A stretch of 64,000 bases of DNA from Xanthobacteraceae bacterium (GCA_031291445.1 JARLJA010000031.1:1-64000); one strand, 5' to 3'; positions 35,620 through 45,146 are shown, counted from the first letter of the stretch. Numbers and translations are program-made. The notes: generated from the sequence alone by a model not told the origin.

Positions 35620-37218
35620 TCAGAAGGAGTAGCGCGCGCCGGCCGTCGGGGACACGTTCCAGGAGTTCAGGTAGCCGTTGACGAGGCCGCCCGCACCCGT
35701 GGTGTACATCACGCCGGCATACATATCGAAGTGCTTGGTGAAGACGTAATCGAGCACCAGCGAGGCCGAGTCGATATAGCCGCTGCAGGTGGGACTGTAG
35801 TTGGAGCTGCAGCCCGCGACACCGAAGCTCGTCTTCGTCGTGCTGGCGGCAGCGCCGGCCGGAGCCGAGGTCGTCACGGCGTTGATGGCGCCATTGCCAT
35901 AGGAGTTCTGCCAGTAGTGGTAGTAGGCACCCTGGACCACGAGGTGGTCAGTTGCCTGCCACTTGGCGCCGATCCAGGCCATCTGCAGGATCTTGTCGTT
36001 CGGATAAGCGGCGTTGTTCACGAAGCTGAACGTCGTTCCGTAGTTGCTGACGAAGCCCGAATTGGCCGGGTTCGACGGATTGGCGAACTGCATCCACTCG
36101 TAGCCGGCCATCACCTCGAGCTTGACCGGACCGGTGAACTTGTACTTCGCCGTGACCATGGCGTCGGTGTTGTCGGAGAGCGTCGCGGCCAGCGAGTTCG
36201 GGCCGAACGCCGGAAGGGCGCCCGCCTGCTGTGTTGCGCTGAGCGGCGACGAAATACCGTTGATCATGCCCCGAATGCGAGCGCCCGTGGCATCGACGCT
36301 CAGACCCTGGTAGCTGAACCCAGCTGTACCCTGCAGGTCGTCGTGCACCCAGCTGGAGTTGCCGCTGTTGCCGTAATTGCCGACCTGGTACAGCACGCCG
36401 GCGTGCACCGGGCCGTAATTCCAGGTCCACTTGATCGACTGGTCGAGACGGGCGACTTCGGTCGAACCACCGCCGCCGAAGGTGCCGGAGAAGCCGATCG
36501 GCGAGAACGCGTAGGAGGCGCCGTTCGGATCGTAGGCAATGATCTCGTCGAGCAGGAACGAGTTGTTGCGGCCGATGGTCACGGTGCCGTAGAGCGGCGA
36601 CGACAGACCGACATAGGCCTGACCATTGAATGCTTGGCCGTTGCGGCTGGAGTCGCCGTTCGCGGTCCACGCCGACTGCGTCAGGCCGTTGTTCTGGTAG
36701 ATCGATGCCTCACCATTGGGCAGCGTGCCCGACATCGGGTTGAAACCGGTTTCAATCTTGAAGATGCCGTTCAGGCCCGGCAGCAGTTCGGTCGACCCCT
36801 TCAGGCCGATGGTCGACTGCGACAGGCCGTTGGGGGTCGCCGCGAAGGTCGCGCGGTTGTTGCCCTTGGTGAGCCATTCGTTCACGCCCGACGGATCCAG
36901 GGCGTTGTAGGGCATGCCATGGGCCTGCCAGCCGTAGCCGACGTCGATGACGCCGTAGGCGCAAATGCCCTTCCAGCATAGCGAATCATCGACCGGCACG
37001 ATCGGCGCAGCCTTCACAGGCATCGACAGGTCGGCGGCGCGCGCGTCGAGCAGCTTCTGGCGCTTCTCGATCGCGGCCAAGCGCTTGTTCAGCTCTTCGT
37101 TCTGCCTCTGGAGCGCCTTGGCTTCCGTCTTGAGGTCGGAGACCTCGTCCGCGTACGCAGCGCCGGCAAAACCGGCCAGGCTGAGCGCCGCTGCCGCGCA
37201 AAGTAGTTGCTTCTTCAT
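35620..37218 (-). CDS. Outer-membrane porin (Porin_4 / rhizobial porin type)
   Basis: A 532-residue protein. A signal peptide (MKKQLLCAAAALSLAGFAGAAYA) is followed by a coiled coil (about residues 25-60, LKTEAKALQRQNEELNKRLAAIEKRQ) that may reach into the periplasm. Then comes a Cys-rich linker (CWKGICAYGVIDVGYGW) and a 16-18-strand barrel rich in Gly, Asn and aromatic residues. It ends in -GARYSF with the terminal Phe needed for Bam recognition. GGGGAA precedes the start at 37218. It lets small solutes cross the outer membrane. Confidence 0.92.
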   Translation of the reverse strand: MKKQLLCAAAALSLAGFAGAAYADEVSDLKTEAKALQRQNEELNKRLAAIEKRQKLLDARAADLSMPVKAAPIVPVDDSLCWKGICAYGVIDVGYGWQAHGMPYNALDPSGVNEWLTKGNNRATFAATPNGLSQSTIGLKGSTELLPGLNGIFKIETGFNPMSGTLPNGEASIYQNNGLTQSAWTANGDSSRNGQAFNGQAYVGLSSPLYGTVTIGRNNSFLLDEIIAYDPNGASYAFSPIGFSGTFGGGGSTEVARLDQSIKWTWNYGPVHAGVLYQVGNYGNSGNSSWVHDDLQGTAGFSYQGLSVDATGARIRGMINGISSPLSATQQAGALPAFGPNSLAATLSDNTDAMVTAKYKFTGPVKLEVMAGYEWMQFANPSNPANSGFVSNYGTTFSFVNNAAYPNDKILQMAWIGAKWQATDHLVVQGAYYHYWQNSYGNGAINAVTTSAPAGAAASTTKTSFGVAGCSSNYSPTCSGYIDSASLVLDYVFTKHFDMYAGVMYTTGAGGLVNGYLNSWNVSPTAGARYSF

Positions 37219-38111
37219 TTCCCCACACCCCTGGTTGGAACTTCAGCGCCGACCCATCGGCCGTCGCTCCTGGCTTCGTTCGACCTACCCCGCCGATCAA
37301 AACCATCGGAATTTCAGGCACATACCCAAAATCCAAGTGCAAAGTACAAAATCACGGCGCAGTCACGCCTAGACTTGTTCCCGTCACCTAGAAGTGAAGA
37401 TATAGCCGACTCCCAGCAATTAAAAAAGATTTTAGTTTTGGCACTCCCTTCCCGCGAAATGCTGATTTGACCGTGCTTTTCAGGCAACATCGATTTGTAT
37501 TTTGCATACCACGTTCCGGCCAAAGCTGGCAGATTCGGAACGATACAGTCATATTCTAATAATACTATGGTCAAGTTATCGATATCAAAATATACATGAT
37601 GTAAATGAAACTATAGATGTGTATATAAAATTGTCATAATTCACTATTTGCTTTATAATACTTTCAGGATCTCTTGCCACGTCATCGACCGCCCCATCTC
37701 GGCACGCCATTCCGGGTTCCGGGTGTCGATACATCGAGCGTCCGGAAGGTGATTGCCCTGCTGTCATATTGATCACCCGGCACGCCGCCCCTCCAGGCCC
37801 ACTCATCACCGCACCATCTGAGGTATATTGGTAACGAGCCGGGGCTGATTCGCCCCTCCGCCGGGGTCTCAAGAACCACCGCCGGCGCCCCGGCCGACAG
37901 CCCTTGGTTTGCGAAACCAACCAGTTTACCGACCGGGCGAAGGTCACCGGGGGAGCCGAAACTTGATTATGTTGCAGGGTGTTGCCGCAGGGGCACAGCA
38001 TCGTCCCAAGGCTGGACACGAGTGGACAGATGGAAGATGAGTGGCGCAGAGCATCCCGGAACGCACCTCCGCCGACCGGGGTGAACTTTCGAGTGCCAAT
38101 GGAGGAACGGG
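37219..38111. other. Long intergenic region with AT-rich core upstream of the porin gene
   Basis: Contains no convincing gene. The part at about 37310-37680 is markedly AT-rich for this genome, and includes runs such as TATACATGATGTAAATG. This is typical of a strong porin promoter with protein-binding sites, or of a foreign remnant. Around 37905-37921 a hairpin, TTGGTTT-GCG-AAACCAA, resembles a tRNA anticodon arm, but the rest of a tRNA cannot be folded. Confidence 0.5.
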
Positions 38112-38369
38112 ATGAAAGCTCTTCTATTCATCAGCACGGCGCTGCTCGCCGGCACCGGCGCCGCGCGGGCTCAGTCCAATGAGCCGACCCATTTCGGCAT
38201 TCGATGGAGCCAGCCGGCCCGAGGGGTGGTGGTCGTTGTGCCGAACGACTTCCTCACCCCCTACACGCCCACCTTCATCCAGGACCGAAGCAGCCCGGTC
38301 TATCACCCGCGCAGCGCCGGCAATGGTCTCAGGCCCGACGACTGGCGCGACAGCATGAACGGCAACTGA
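38112..38369 (+). CDS. Small secreted protein, unknown
   Basis: An 85-residue protein behind GGAGG. A signal peptide (KALLFISTALLAGTGAARAQS) precedes a mature segment of about 63 residues containing THFGIRWSQPARGVVVVVPNDF and PVYHPRSAGNGLRPDDWRDS. There are no cysteines. It may be a cell-envelope or extracellular factor. No family was recognised. It converges on the binding-protein gene at 38401. Confidence 0.75.
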   Translation: MKALLFISTALLAGTGAARAQSNEPTHFGIRWSQPARGVVVVVPNDFLTPYTPTFIQDRSSPVYHPRSAGNGLRPDDWRDSMNGN

Positions 38370-38400
38370 GCCGGTTCGAACACGGCAATCGCATCACGCG

Positions 38401-39321
38401 CTACCGCGCGCCGGCCGGAGAGTCGTCCAGCACGCGAAATGCGTCCTCGAGTTGCGGCGACAGCTGGACACCGAGCTTTTCGCCGGTCGGCAAACGCCCC
38501 AGGAACCATTTCCTGTAGAGCGGCAGCAGGTCCTGATTGGTGGCGAGCTTCCGCATGGCGTGCTCGACGACGGCGGCGAGCTGCGGGTCGCCTTTCCGGA
38601 ACATGATCCCGTAGGGATCGTAAGAGAGGAAATCACCGACCACCTGGAACCTGGCCTCGGCCTTGTGGGTCGCGATCAGGCCGTAAAGCAGGATGTCGTC
38701 GGTCGCGAAGGCATCGGCCTTGCCTTGCTCGAGCATCTGATAGGATTGCTCGTGATCATCGGCGGTCAGGATCGTCAGTCCAAGCGTCTCCTTTCGATCA
38801 AGTGCACGGACCGCCTGTTCGTTGGTCGTGCCCCTGGTGACGACGATGCTCTTGTGGGCGAGGTCCTGGACCGACTGGACCTGCGAGGTCCGGGAGACCA
38901 TCAGCTTCGTCCCCGCGATGTAGATCACCGGCGAGAAGGCCACACGCGCGGCCCGCTCCACATTGGCCGTTGTCGAGCCGCATTCGAGGTCGACGTCTCC
39001 GTTGACGACGGCATCGATGCGGCTGCCCGACGTGACCTTGATGTAGCTGATCGAGAGCGCGGGCTCGTCGACCCGCTGGCCGATCTCGTCGACGATCGCC
39101 TCGCAGATCCCGATACTGTAGCCCACCGGCCGTCCTGCACGATCCAGAAACGAGAAGGGCGGCGAACTCTCGCGATAGCCGACGCGCACGACGTGGGTCC
39201 GCTTGATCCGGTCGAGTGCCTGCGACAGTTCGCCACCGTCCGCGGCCCGCGCGGCGCCAGCCGGCAAAGCCGCCAGAGCAGCGAACACGGCGGCGCCGAT
39301 GCGCCCGAAACCCTTGCGCAT
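38401..39321 (-). CDS. Family 3 periplasmic amino acid-binding protein
   Basis: A 306-residue protein from ATG 39321. A signal peptide (RIGAAVFAALAALPAGAARAA) is followed by an SBP_bac_3 domain: HVVRVGYRESSPPFSFLDRAGRPVGYSIGICEAIVDEIG, SRIDAVVNGDVDLECGSTTANVERA (the glutamate/aspartate-type GSTTAN motif) and YDPYGIMFRKGDPQLAAVV. It starts two bases after the stop of a DctA/GltP-type symporter rather than beside ABC permeases. The close pairing suggests it delivers or senses acidic amino acids for that carrier. Confidence 0.9.
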   Translation of the reverse strand: MRKGFGRIGAAVFAALAALPAGAARAADGGELSQALDRIKRTHVVRVGYRESSPPFSFLDRAGRPVGYSIGICEAIVDEIGQRVDEPALSISYIKVTSGSRIDAVVNGDVDLECGSTTANVERAARVAFSPVIYIAGTKLMVSRTSQVQSVQDLAHKSIVVTRGTTNEQAVRALDRKETLGLTILTADDHEQSYQMLEQGKADAFATDDILLYGLIATHKAEARFQVVGDFLSYDPYGIMFRKGDPQLAAVVEHAMRKLATNQDLLPLYRKWFLGRLPTGEKLGVQLSPQLEDAFRVLDDSPAGAR

Positions 39322-39323
39322 CT

Positions 39324-40610
39324 CTAGGCCGGCACCGGATCGCCCGGCACCGTATCCGGCGGCACCACGTCGTCGGGCCTGAGTCCGTGCTCGGCCGCCA
39401 GTTCGTTCTCCCATTTCGCCACCACCGCCGTCGCCAGCGTGTTGCCGATGACGTTGGTCGCGCTGCGCCCCATGTCCAGGAAGGTGTCGATGCCCATGAT
39501 CATCAACAGCCCCGCTTCGGGAATGTCGAACTGCGCCAGCGTCGAGGCGATCACCACCAGCGAGGCGCGAGGCACCCCCGCCACGCCCTTCGATGTGATC
39601 ATCAGCGTCGCCAGCATCGCGAACTGGGTGCCGAGCGACATTTCAATGCGATAGCTCTGGGCGATGAAGATGCTCGCGAAGGTGCAATACATCATCGTGC
39701 CGTCGAGATTGAAGGAATATCCGAGCGGCAGCACGAAGGACGAGATCCTGTGCGACGCCCCGAACCGGTTGAGGCCCTCCAGCGTCTTCGGATAGGCCGC
39801 CTCCGAGCTTGCGGTCGAAAACGCGATCATCAGCGGCTCGCGGATGAGCTTCAGCAGGTGGGCATAGCGTGGGCCGATGACGAGGAAGCCGACGACGACA
39901 AGGAGGGCCCAGAGGATCAACAGCGAGGCGTAGAAGCCGCCCATGAAGACGACCAGCTTCCAGAGCACCCCAAGGCCGTTCTTTGCCACCGTCGCGGTCA
40001 CCGCGGCCCACACCGCGACCGGCGCGAACAGCATCACGTAGGAGGTGACCTTGAGCATCACGTGGGCGAGGTCCTCGATCATGCTCAACATCGGCTTGGA
40101 ACGCTCGGGCATCGCTCCCAGCGCCACCGAGAAGAACACGGCAAACACCACGATCTGGAGGATCTCGTTCTGCGCCATGGCGTCGGCAATCGACGTCGGG
40201 ACCAGATGGGTGAGGAATTTCTCGAGCGAAAAAGCCGACACCGGAAGCCCGGTCGACTGCGTCGCCGCCGGAAGCGTCCCGGGGAAGTTGGCGCCCGGCT
40301 GCAGAAGGTTGACCATCAAGAGGCCGAGCAGCAGCGAAACGAACGAGGCCGTCAGGAACCAGCCCATGGTCTTGGCGAAGATGCGCCCGAGCCGGGCACC
40401 ACTTCCCATATGGGCAATGCCGCCGACCAGTGTCGCGAACACCAGTGGGGCAATGATCATCTTGATCAGGCGCAGGAACAGCATCGCGACGAGATTGACG
40501 CTGTAGGCGAGATCGGCGCGGTTGTCCGGGAGATATTGATAGATCAGGGCTCCCATCACGACGCCGACCAGCATCGCGCCGAGAATCTGGCCCGTAAATT
40601 TGTTGGACAT
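39324..40610 (-). CDS. Dicarboxylate/amino acid:cation symporter (DAACS/SDF family)
   Basis: A 428-residue carrier with the family fold. It has the serine-rich hairpin STASSEAAYPKTLEGL, GYSFNLDGTMMYC, the GVAGVPRASLVVIASTL hairpin and the ligand-site MGIDTFLDMGRSATNVIGNTLA. GAGGTGAT lies before the start. DctA takes up C4-dicarboxylates and GltP/GltT glutamate or aspartate; residues here are compatible with either. The Arg in MGRSATN favours anionic amino acids or dicarboxylates. It is the first gene of a two-gene unit with a family 3 binding protein, which is unusual because this family normally needs no binding protein. Confidence 0.92.
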   Translation of the reverse strand: MSNKFTGQILGAMLVGVVMGALIYQYLPDNRADLAYSVNLVAMLFLRLIKMIIAPLVFATLVGGIAHMGSGARLGRIFAKTMGWFLTASFVSLLLGLLMVNLLQPGANFPGTLPAATQSTGLPVSAFSLEKFLTHLVPTSIADAMAQNEILQIVVFAVFFSVALGAMPERSKPMLSMIEDLAHVMLKVTSYVMLFAPVAVWAAVTATVAKNGLGVLWKLVVFMGGFYASLLILWALLVVVGFLVIGPRYAHLLKLIREPLMIAFSTASSEAAYPKTLEGLNRFGASHRISSFVLPLGYSFNLDGTMMYCTFASIFIAQSYRIEMSLGTQFAMLATLMITSKGVAGVPRASLVVIASTLAQFDIPEAGLLMIMGIDTFLDMGRSATNVIGNTLATAVVAKWENELAAEHGLRPDDVVPPDTVPGDPVPA

Positions 40611-40776
40611 CAGAGATCACCTCATCCCGTGCCCCGGCCACCTCAGTATGAGGCAAATTCGCGTTTGGGCAACCGTCCCGATGGCGGCATGCGCGTGCCC
40701 GCATTCCGCGGCCCGGCCTCGATCGGCCGTGACCGGGGCTCCGGGCAGGCCAGGTCGCCCGGCGGCGCGTTGGACT

Positions 40777-42669
40777 CTAGATCTCGATCTGGCCGCCGAG
40801 TTCGATCACCCGGCCAGGCGGGATGCTGAAGAACTCGGTGGCGGCCAGCGCGTTGCGGTGCATCGCCTCGAACAGCTTGCTCCTGATCCGGCCGATCCCG
40901 TGCGCTTGCGCCGGCACGATCGTGACCCTGCCGACGAAGAAGGAGGTATCCATCAGGTTGAATTGCATGTCCTCGTGCTCGGCGCCGCATTGTTCGAGCA
41001 CCTTGGGAATGTTCGGCTGCTGCATGAACCCGCAGCGCACCACCATCGCATGAAAATTGTCGGCAAAATGCGTCAGTTCGAAGCGCCGGGCGTGCGGCAC
41101 GCGCGGGTAGTTCTCGGTCACGACATGGAGCAGAACGATGCGCTGGTGCAGCACCTTGTTGTGCTTGAGGTTGTGCAGCAGCGGCACGGGAACGACGTCG
41201 GTCCGGCTCGTCATGTAGACCGCCGTTCCCGGGACCCGCGCCTTGGTGTGGACCTGGCCGATGAAATCGGTGAGCGGCAGCGTGTCGCGCTCGAGCTTGA
41301 GCAGCATGGTGGCGCGGCCTCGCCGCCATGTCATCATCAGGCTGAAGATCACGAATGCGACGACCAGCGGAAACCATCCCCCTTCCAGCACCTTCATCAT
41401 GTTGGCGGTCACGAAGGAGAGGTCGACCAGGACGAAGATCCCGGCAACCGCGACGCTCGACGCCAGGTTCCAGCCCCAGATTTCGCGCATTGCGAGGAAC
41501 ATCAGCCCCGAAGTCAGCAACATGGTGAGCGAAACCGCGATGCCGAAGGCCGCGGCGAGATTGTCGGACGAGCGGAACGCCAGCGTCAACCCCAGCGTCA
41601 AAATCATCAGTGTCCAATTGACGAAGCCGACATAGATCTGGCCGTAGCCCTCGGCCGAGGTCTGGGTGATATGCAGCCGGGGACACAGGCCGAGCTGGAT
41701 CGCCTGCCGGGTCATCGAAAACGCGCCGCTGATGATCGACTGGCTGGCGATGATGGTGGCGACGGTGGCCAGCGCCACCAGCGGCACCTGCAGGGCCTCC
41801 GGGCAGAGCGCGAAGAACGGATTGGCGCCGGCCGCAACCTCGCCATCGGCGACCACCGCGGCCTGGCCGGCATAGTTCAGCAGCAGCATGGGCAGGACCA
41901 GGCCGTACCACGCGGTGCGGATCGGCCGGGGCCCGAAGTGCCCCATGTCGGCATACAGCGCTTCGGCACCGGTCGCGCAGAGAAAGACCGCGCCGAGCAC
42001 CAGGAAACCGGTGAATCCGTGGGTGAACAGATAGGTCAGCCCGTAGCGTGGATCGAGCGCCACCAGAACGCCGGGATGCCGCACCAACCCCGACAGCCCA
42101 AGCAGGCCGATGGTGATGAACCAGAACACCATGATCGGACCGAACAGCTTGCCGATCCGCGCGCTGCCCTGGGACTGCAGCGCGAACAGCGCGACGAGGA
42201 TGACGGCCGAAAACGGCACCACATAGGGCTCGATCGCCGGAATCGGCGCCTTCAATCCCTCCAGCGCGCTCAGCACCGAGATCGCGGGCGTGATCGCGCC
42301 ATCGCCGTAAAGCAGCGCCGCGCCGAGCACGCCCATGGCGATCACGCCGACGCGGGTGCCGTGCTTGATGCCGAGCAGCGACATCAGCGCCAGAATACCA
42401 CCCTCGCCATCGTTGTCCGCGCGCATCACCACCGCGACGTATTTGATCGACGTGGTGATCACGAGCGTCCACACGATCAGCGACAGCATCCCGATCGCGA
42501 CTTCGGCGGTCGCACCGCCGCCGGCCCACTCGATCGCGGTCTTCATGGTGTAGAGCGGACTGGTGCCGATATCGCCGTAGACGACGCCGAGCGCACCCAT
42601 TGCCAGGACTCCGAGGCTGCCGCGCGGCGCCTCATGCTCGGACTCGGCGGCTACGGCCATGGTGGTCAT
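40777..42669 (-). CDS. kup: Low-affinity potassium transporter Kup
   Basis: A 630-residue KUP/HAK/KT protein. The start MTTMAVAAESEHEAPRGS leads into GALGVVYGDIGTSPLYTMKTAI, the KUP signature; ADNDGEGGILALMSLL and GDGAITPAISVLSALEGL follow. Twelve helices precede a cytoplasmic C-terminal domain with RFELTHFADNFHAMVVRCGFMQQPNIPKVL and FFVGRVTIVPA, ending GRVIELGGQIEI. It takes up potassium with protons. Several rhizobia carry two or three kup copies; this one is alone. Confidence 0.95.
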   Translation of the reverse strand: MTTMAVAAESEHEAPRGSLGVLAMGALGVVYGDIGTSPLYTMKTAIEWAGGGATAEVAIGMLSLIVWTLVITTSIKYVAVVMRADNDGEGGILALMSLLGIKHGTRVGVIAMGVLGAALLYGDGAITPAISVLSALEGLKAPIPAIEPYVVPFSAVILVALFALQSQGSARIGKLFGPIMVFWFITIGLLGLSGLVRHPGVLVALDPRYGLTYLFTHGFTGFLVLGAVFLCATGAEALYADMGHFGPRPIRTAWYGLVLPMLLLNYAGQAAVVADGEVAAGANPFFALCPEALQVPLVALATVATIIASQSIISGAFSMTRQAIQLGLCPRLHITQTSAEGYGQIYVGFVNWTLMILTLGLTLAFRSSDNLAAAFGIAVSLTMLLTSGLMFLAMREIWGWNLASSVAVAGIFVLVDLSFVTANMMKVLEGGWFPLVVAFVIFSLMMTWRRGRATMLLKLERDTLPLTDFIGQVHTKARVPGTAVYMTSRTDVVPVPLLHNLKHNKVLHQRIVLLHVVTENYPRVPHARRFELTHFADNFHAMVVRCGFMQQPNIPKVLEQCGAEHEDMQFNLMDTSFFVGRVTIVPAQAHGIGRIRSKLFEAMHRNALAATEFFSIPPGRVIELGGQIEI

Positions 42670-42799
42670 CGGAGGTCCCCGCGGGCAGGAGTTGCCAATC
42701 GAACGATTGGATTGAGCCAAACTGTGCCAGCGCAGCCGGCATCCGACAATACGAACCGCAGCGATTGGTCCCCCGCCCCCGGGTGAAGAATTGCACGGC

Positions 42800-44146
42800 C
42801 TAACGCGAAACGCGCCAGATGGTGCCGTTGCCGTCATCCGACACCAGGAGCGCGCCGTCATGCGCGACCGCCACGCCGACCGGACGCCCCCAGACCGCTC
42901 CCTCATCGATGACGAAGCCGGTCACAAAATCCTGGTATTCGCCGGTCGGAACGCCGTCCTTGATGCGAATGCGAACGATCTTGTAACCGGTTCGCCTCGA
43001 CCGATTCCAAGAGCCGTGCAGGGCCAGGAAGGCATCGCCGCGAAACTCGGGCGGAAAGGCGTCGCCGCGATAGAACGCCAGTTCGAGGGGCGCCGAATGA
43101 GGCTGCAGCAGGACATCCGGTACTGTAACACTGTCGCTGAGGTCGGGACGCTCGCCCTTATGCCGTGGATCCTCGTTGCTTCCGATGAAGTACCATGGCC
43201 AGCCATAGAACGCGCCCTCGCGAACGCGGGTCACGTAGTCCGGAACGAGGTCGTCGCCGAGGCCATCGCGCTCGTTGGTCGCGCACCACACCGCACCGTT
43301 CATCGGCTGGACTGCCAGCCCGGAGCAGTTGCGAATACCGGTCGCGAACACCCGGCGGTTCTTGCCGTCGGGATCGAAGGCCAGAACGTCGGCCCGGTCG
43401 GTCTCCAGGCCCCAGCTCGCGCCGAGCGGGTGCCGGCTCGACCATGCCGCCAGCCCACCAGAAGGCGGCGCCATGCCCTCCGCGGCATTGCTGGCTGAGC
43501 CCACCGAAACCAGCATCCGCTTGCCGTCGGACGTAAAGGCGATGTCCCGCGTCGAATGTCCCGAGTGGTCCGGAAGATCCGCGACGACGGTTTCCGGCAG
43601 GCCTGCGGCCTCGAGGTCGCCGCTGCGATAGGGAAAGCGCACGACGCTGTCTGTATTGGCGACGTAAACCCACTTCGGATCGTCGCCGTCGGGAAAGAAG
43701 GCGATGCCGAACGGCTGCTTGAGGCCGCTCGCATAGACCGCGTTCCTCACCGGCTGCGTGGCGCCAGCGGGCGCGCGCAGCACGCGGATGCGGCCGGCGC
43801 CTGTTTCGGCGACAAAGATGTCGCCGTTCGGCGCGACCCGCAGGATGCGAGGACCGCTCAGACCCTCGGCGAACAGGTCGATCCGGAAGCCCGCGGGAAC
43901 CTGCGGCACGGCCGCTCGCGGCCGGGACACCACGCGCGGCCCGTTCGCCACCGAGGGGGTGGCGCCGGGTTTCGGCAGGTCCTGGGGTCTGAGCAATCGG
44001 CTGGTCCCGGGACTGTCGAGACGCCAATCCCCGAACGCGCGCTGGCCGACCAGCGTCGGCGACTGCGCCGTCGCCGGCGCAATCGTGCAGGCGACAACGG
44101 ACGAAAAAGCCACCGCAGTCAGGCCAAGGCTGTGCAATGTTGCCAC
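42800..44146 (-). CDS. PQQ-dependent sorbosone/aldose dehydrogenase-like periplasmic protein
   Basis: A 448-residue protein starting with GTG 44146 behind GGAG. A signal peptide (TAVAFSSVVACTIAPATAQS) leads into a six-bladed beta-propeller. Motifs: RILRVAPNGDIFVAETGAGRIRVLR, PFGIAFFPDG, GHSTRDIAFTSDGKRMLVSVGSASNA, and GAFYGWPWYFIG then GDAFLALHGSWNRSRRTGYKIVRI. The His of HSTRD and the Arg of the late blades are candidate active-site and PQQ ligands. It likely oxidises a periplasmic sugar or aldehyde. No PQQ synthesis genes are nearby. Confidence 0.88.
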   Translation of the reverse strand: MATLHSLGLTAVAFSSVVACTIAPATAQSPTLVGQRAFGDWRLDSPGTSRLLRPQDLPKPGATPSVANGPRVVSRPRAAVPQVPAGFRIDLFAEGLSGPRILRVAPNGDIFVAETGAGRIRVLRAPAGATQPVRNAVYASGLKQPFGIAFFPDGDDPKWVYVANTDSVVRFPYRSGDLEAAGLPETVVADLPDHSGHSTRDIAFTSDGKRMLVSVGSASNAAEGMAPPSGGLAAWSSRHPLGASWGLETDRADVLAFDPDGKNRRVFATGIRNCSGLAVQPMNGAVWCATNERDGLGDDLVPDYVTRVREGAFYGWPWYFIGSNEDPRHKGERPDLSDSVTVPDVLLQPHSAPLELAFYRGDAFPPEFRGDAFLALHGSWNRSRRTGYKIVRIRIKDGVPTGEYQDFVTGFVIDEGAVWGRPVGVAVAHDGALLVSDDGNGTIWRVSR

Positions 44147-44261
44147 GCTTGCTCCACCACTGTCAGGTCATGCGGGGCGGTCACGCGCCACATGGCCCCG
44201 TCGCCGCATTTCGGGAACGCGTCCAGAGCACGATCGTTTCAGACAGCCGGCCTCGGGTCCG

Positions 44262-44297
44262 GATCATGCTTCAGAGAATGATCATGTTTCAGAGAAC
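44262..44297. repeat. 18-base tandem duplication at the SDR gene 3' end
   Basis: GATCATGCTTCAGAGAAT at 44262-44279 is followed directly by GATCATGTTTCAGAGAAC at 44280-44297, differing at two bases. A weaker third match (GATCGTTTCAGACAG) lies just upstream. The second unit contains the stop codon of the adjacent SDR gene. Confidence 0.65.
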
Positions 44298-45026
44298 AAG
44301 GCCGCCGTCGACGATCAGCGTCTGCCCGACGATGTAGGAGGCCAGCGGCGACGCGAGAAACAGCGCGGCGCCGGCCATGTCGGCCGGGGTACCGAGGCGC
44401 CCGAGCGGAATCTGCTCCAATGCAGCCGCAAGCCGCTTGGGGTTGGCGGTCGTGACCCTGGTCAGCTTGCTCTCGACGAGACCGGGCGCGATGCCGTTGA
44501 CGCGAATGCCGTCCGCGGCCCAGGCCTCGCCCAGCGTCCGGGTCAGGCCGACGGCCCCCGTCTTCGAGGCGTTGTAGGCCGGATTGCCCTTGGTCGAGTG
44601 AAAGGCCGCGGTCGAACTGACGATGATCAGAGCGCCCCTCGCGTGCATCAGCATCTCCTGGAACTTGATGGCGCAGGCCATCAGGCTCATCAGATTGACC
44701 TCGACCACCTTGCGGAAGCCCGCGAGCTCGAACTCGCCGCGCTTGTAGAGTACCGTGCCCTGCGCCAGCACGAGAACGTCGAGACGATCGAACGGCACCG
44801 ACCAGGTCTCGATCGCGCGCGAGTCGCTGACATCGAGCTGGGCGTAACGCAGTCCGCTCAGGTCGGAGCCGTCCTCGCCGCGGTAGTCATCGGCGCTCGC
44901 GCGGGTGCCGACGACGTGAACGGTCGCGCCCCTGGTGCGGAAGGCGTGGGCAATGCCGTTGCCGATGCCGCTGGATCCCCCAACCACGAGCACCGTCTTG
45001 CCGCCGAAATCCAGGTCGTTTCCCAC
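44289..45026 (-). CDS. SDR-family oxidoreductase
   Basis: A 245-residue SDR with a glycine loop VVGGSSGIGNGIA, conserved LVLAQGT in place of the usual NNAG, IIVSSTAAFHSTKGNPAYNASKTG (catalytic Ser, Tyr-x3-Lys) and VNGIAPGLVESKLT, ending YIVGQTLIVDGGLVL. GTG 45026 is chosen because AAGGTGA precedes it by five bases; GTG 45035 is also possible. The stop codon falls inside a short tandem repeat. The cofactor loop lacks a clear acidic residue after strand 2 and has THVVGTR, favouring NADPH. Its substrate is unknown. Confidence 0.88.
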   Translation of the reverse strand: MGNDLDFGGKTVLVVGGSSGIGNGIAHAFRTRGATVHVVGTRASADDYRGEDGSDLSGLRYAQLDVSDSRAIETWSVPFDRLDVLVLAQGTVLYKRGEFELAGFRKVVEVNLMSLMACAIKFQEMLMHARGALIIVSSTAAFHSTKGNPAYNASKTGAVGLTRTLGEAWAADGIRVNGIAPGLVESKLTRVTTANPKRLAAALEQIPLGRLGTPADMAGAALFLASPLASYIVGQTLIVDGGLVL

Positions 45027-45146
45027 AGCAGTCACCTTTTTTGTTGGCCGCTCTTCTTCCCCGCGCCGGCCGCAGGCCCCTCGGGGTTCGAATCAGTCTA
45101 GCGAAAAGCAGGCCGCGCGCGAGGGGGACAAACCGGAACCCGCGCC

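Noticed and set aside
37860..37960. tRNA-like hairpin TTGGTTT-GCG-AAACCAA
   Set aside because: The anticodon-arm-like hairpin folds, but no acceptor stem, D arm or T arm with the TTC motif could be matched on either strand.
37585..38019. Minus-strand frame of 144 codons upstream of the porin
   Set aside because: Composition changes abruptly from basic to AT-coded residues, with no ribosome-binding site or family.
39216..40829. Long plus-strand frame opposite the symporter and binding protein
   Set aside because: Composition is typical of antisense frames and it spans two real genes.
40600..42786. Long plus-strand frame of 728 codons
   Set aside because: It is antisense to kup in GC-rich DNA and is rich in Asp, His, Arg and Gln with no recognisable domain.
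45075..45100. GGTTCGAATC resembling a tRNA T-arm
   Set aside because: No other tRNA arms can be placed around it.
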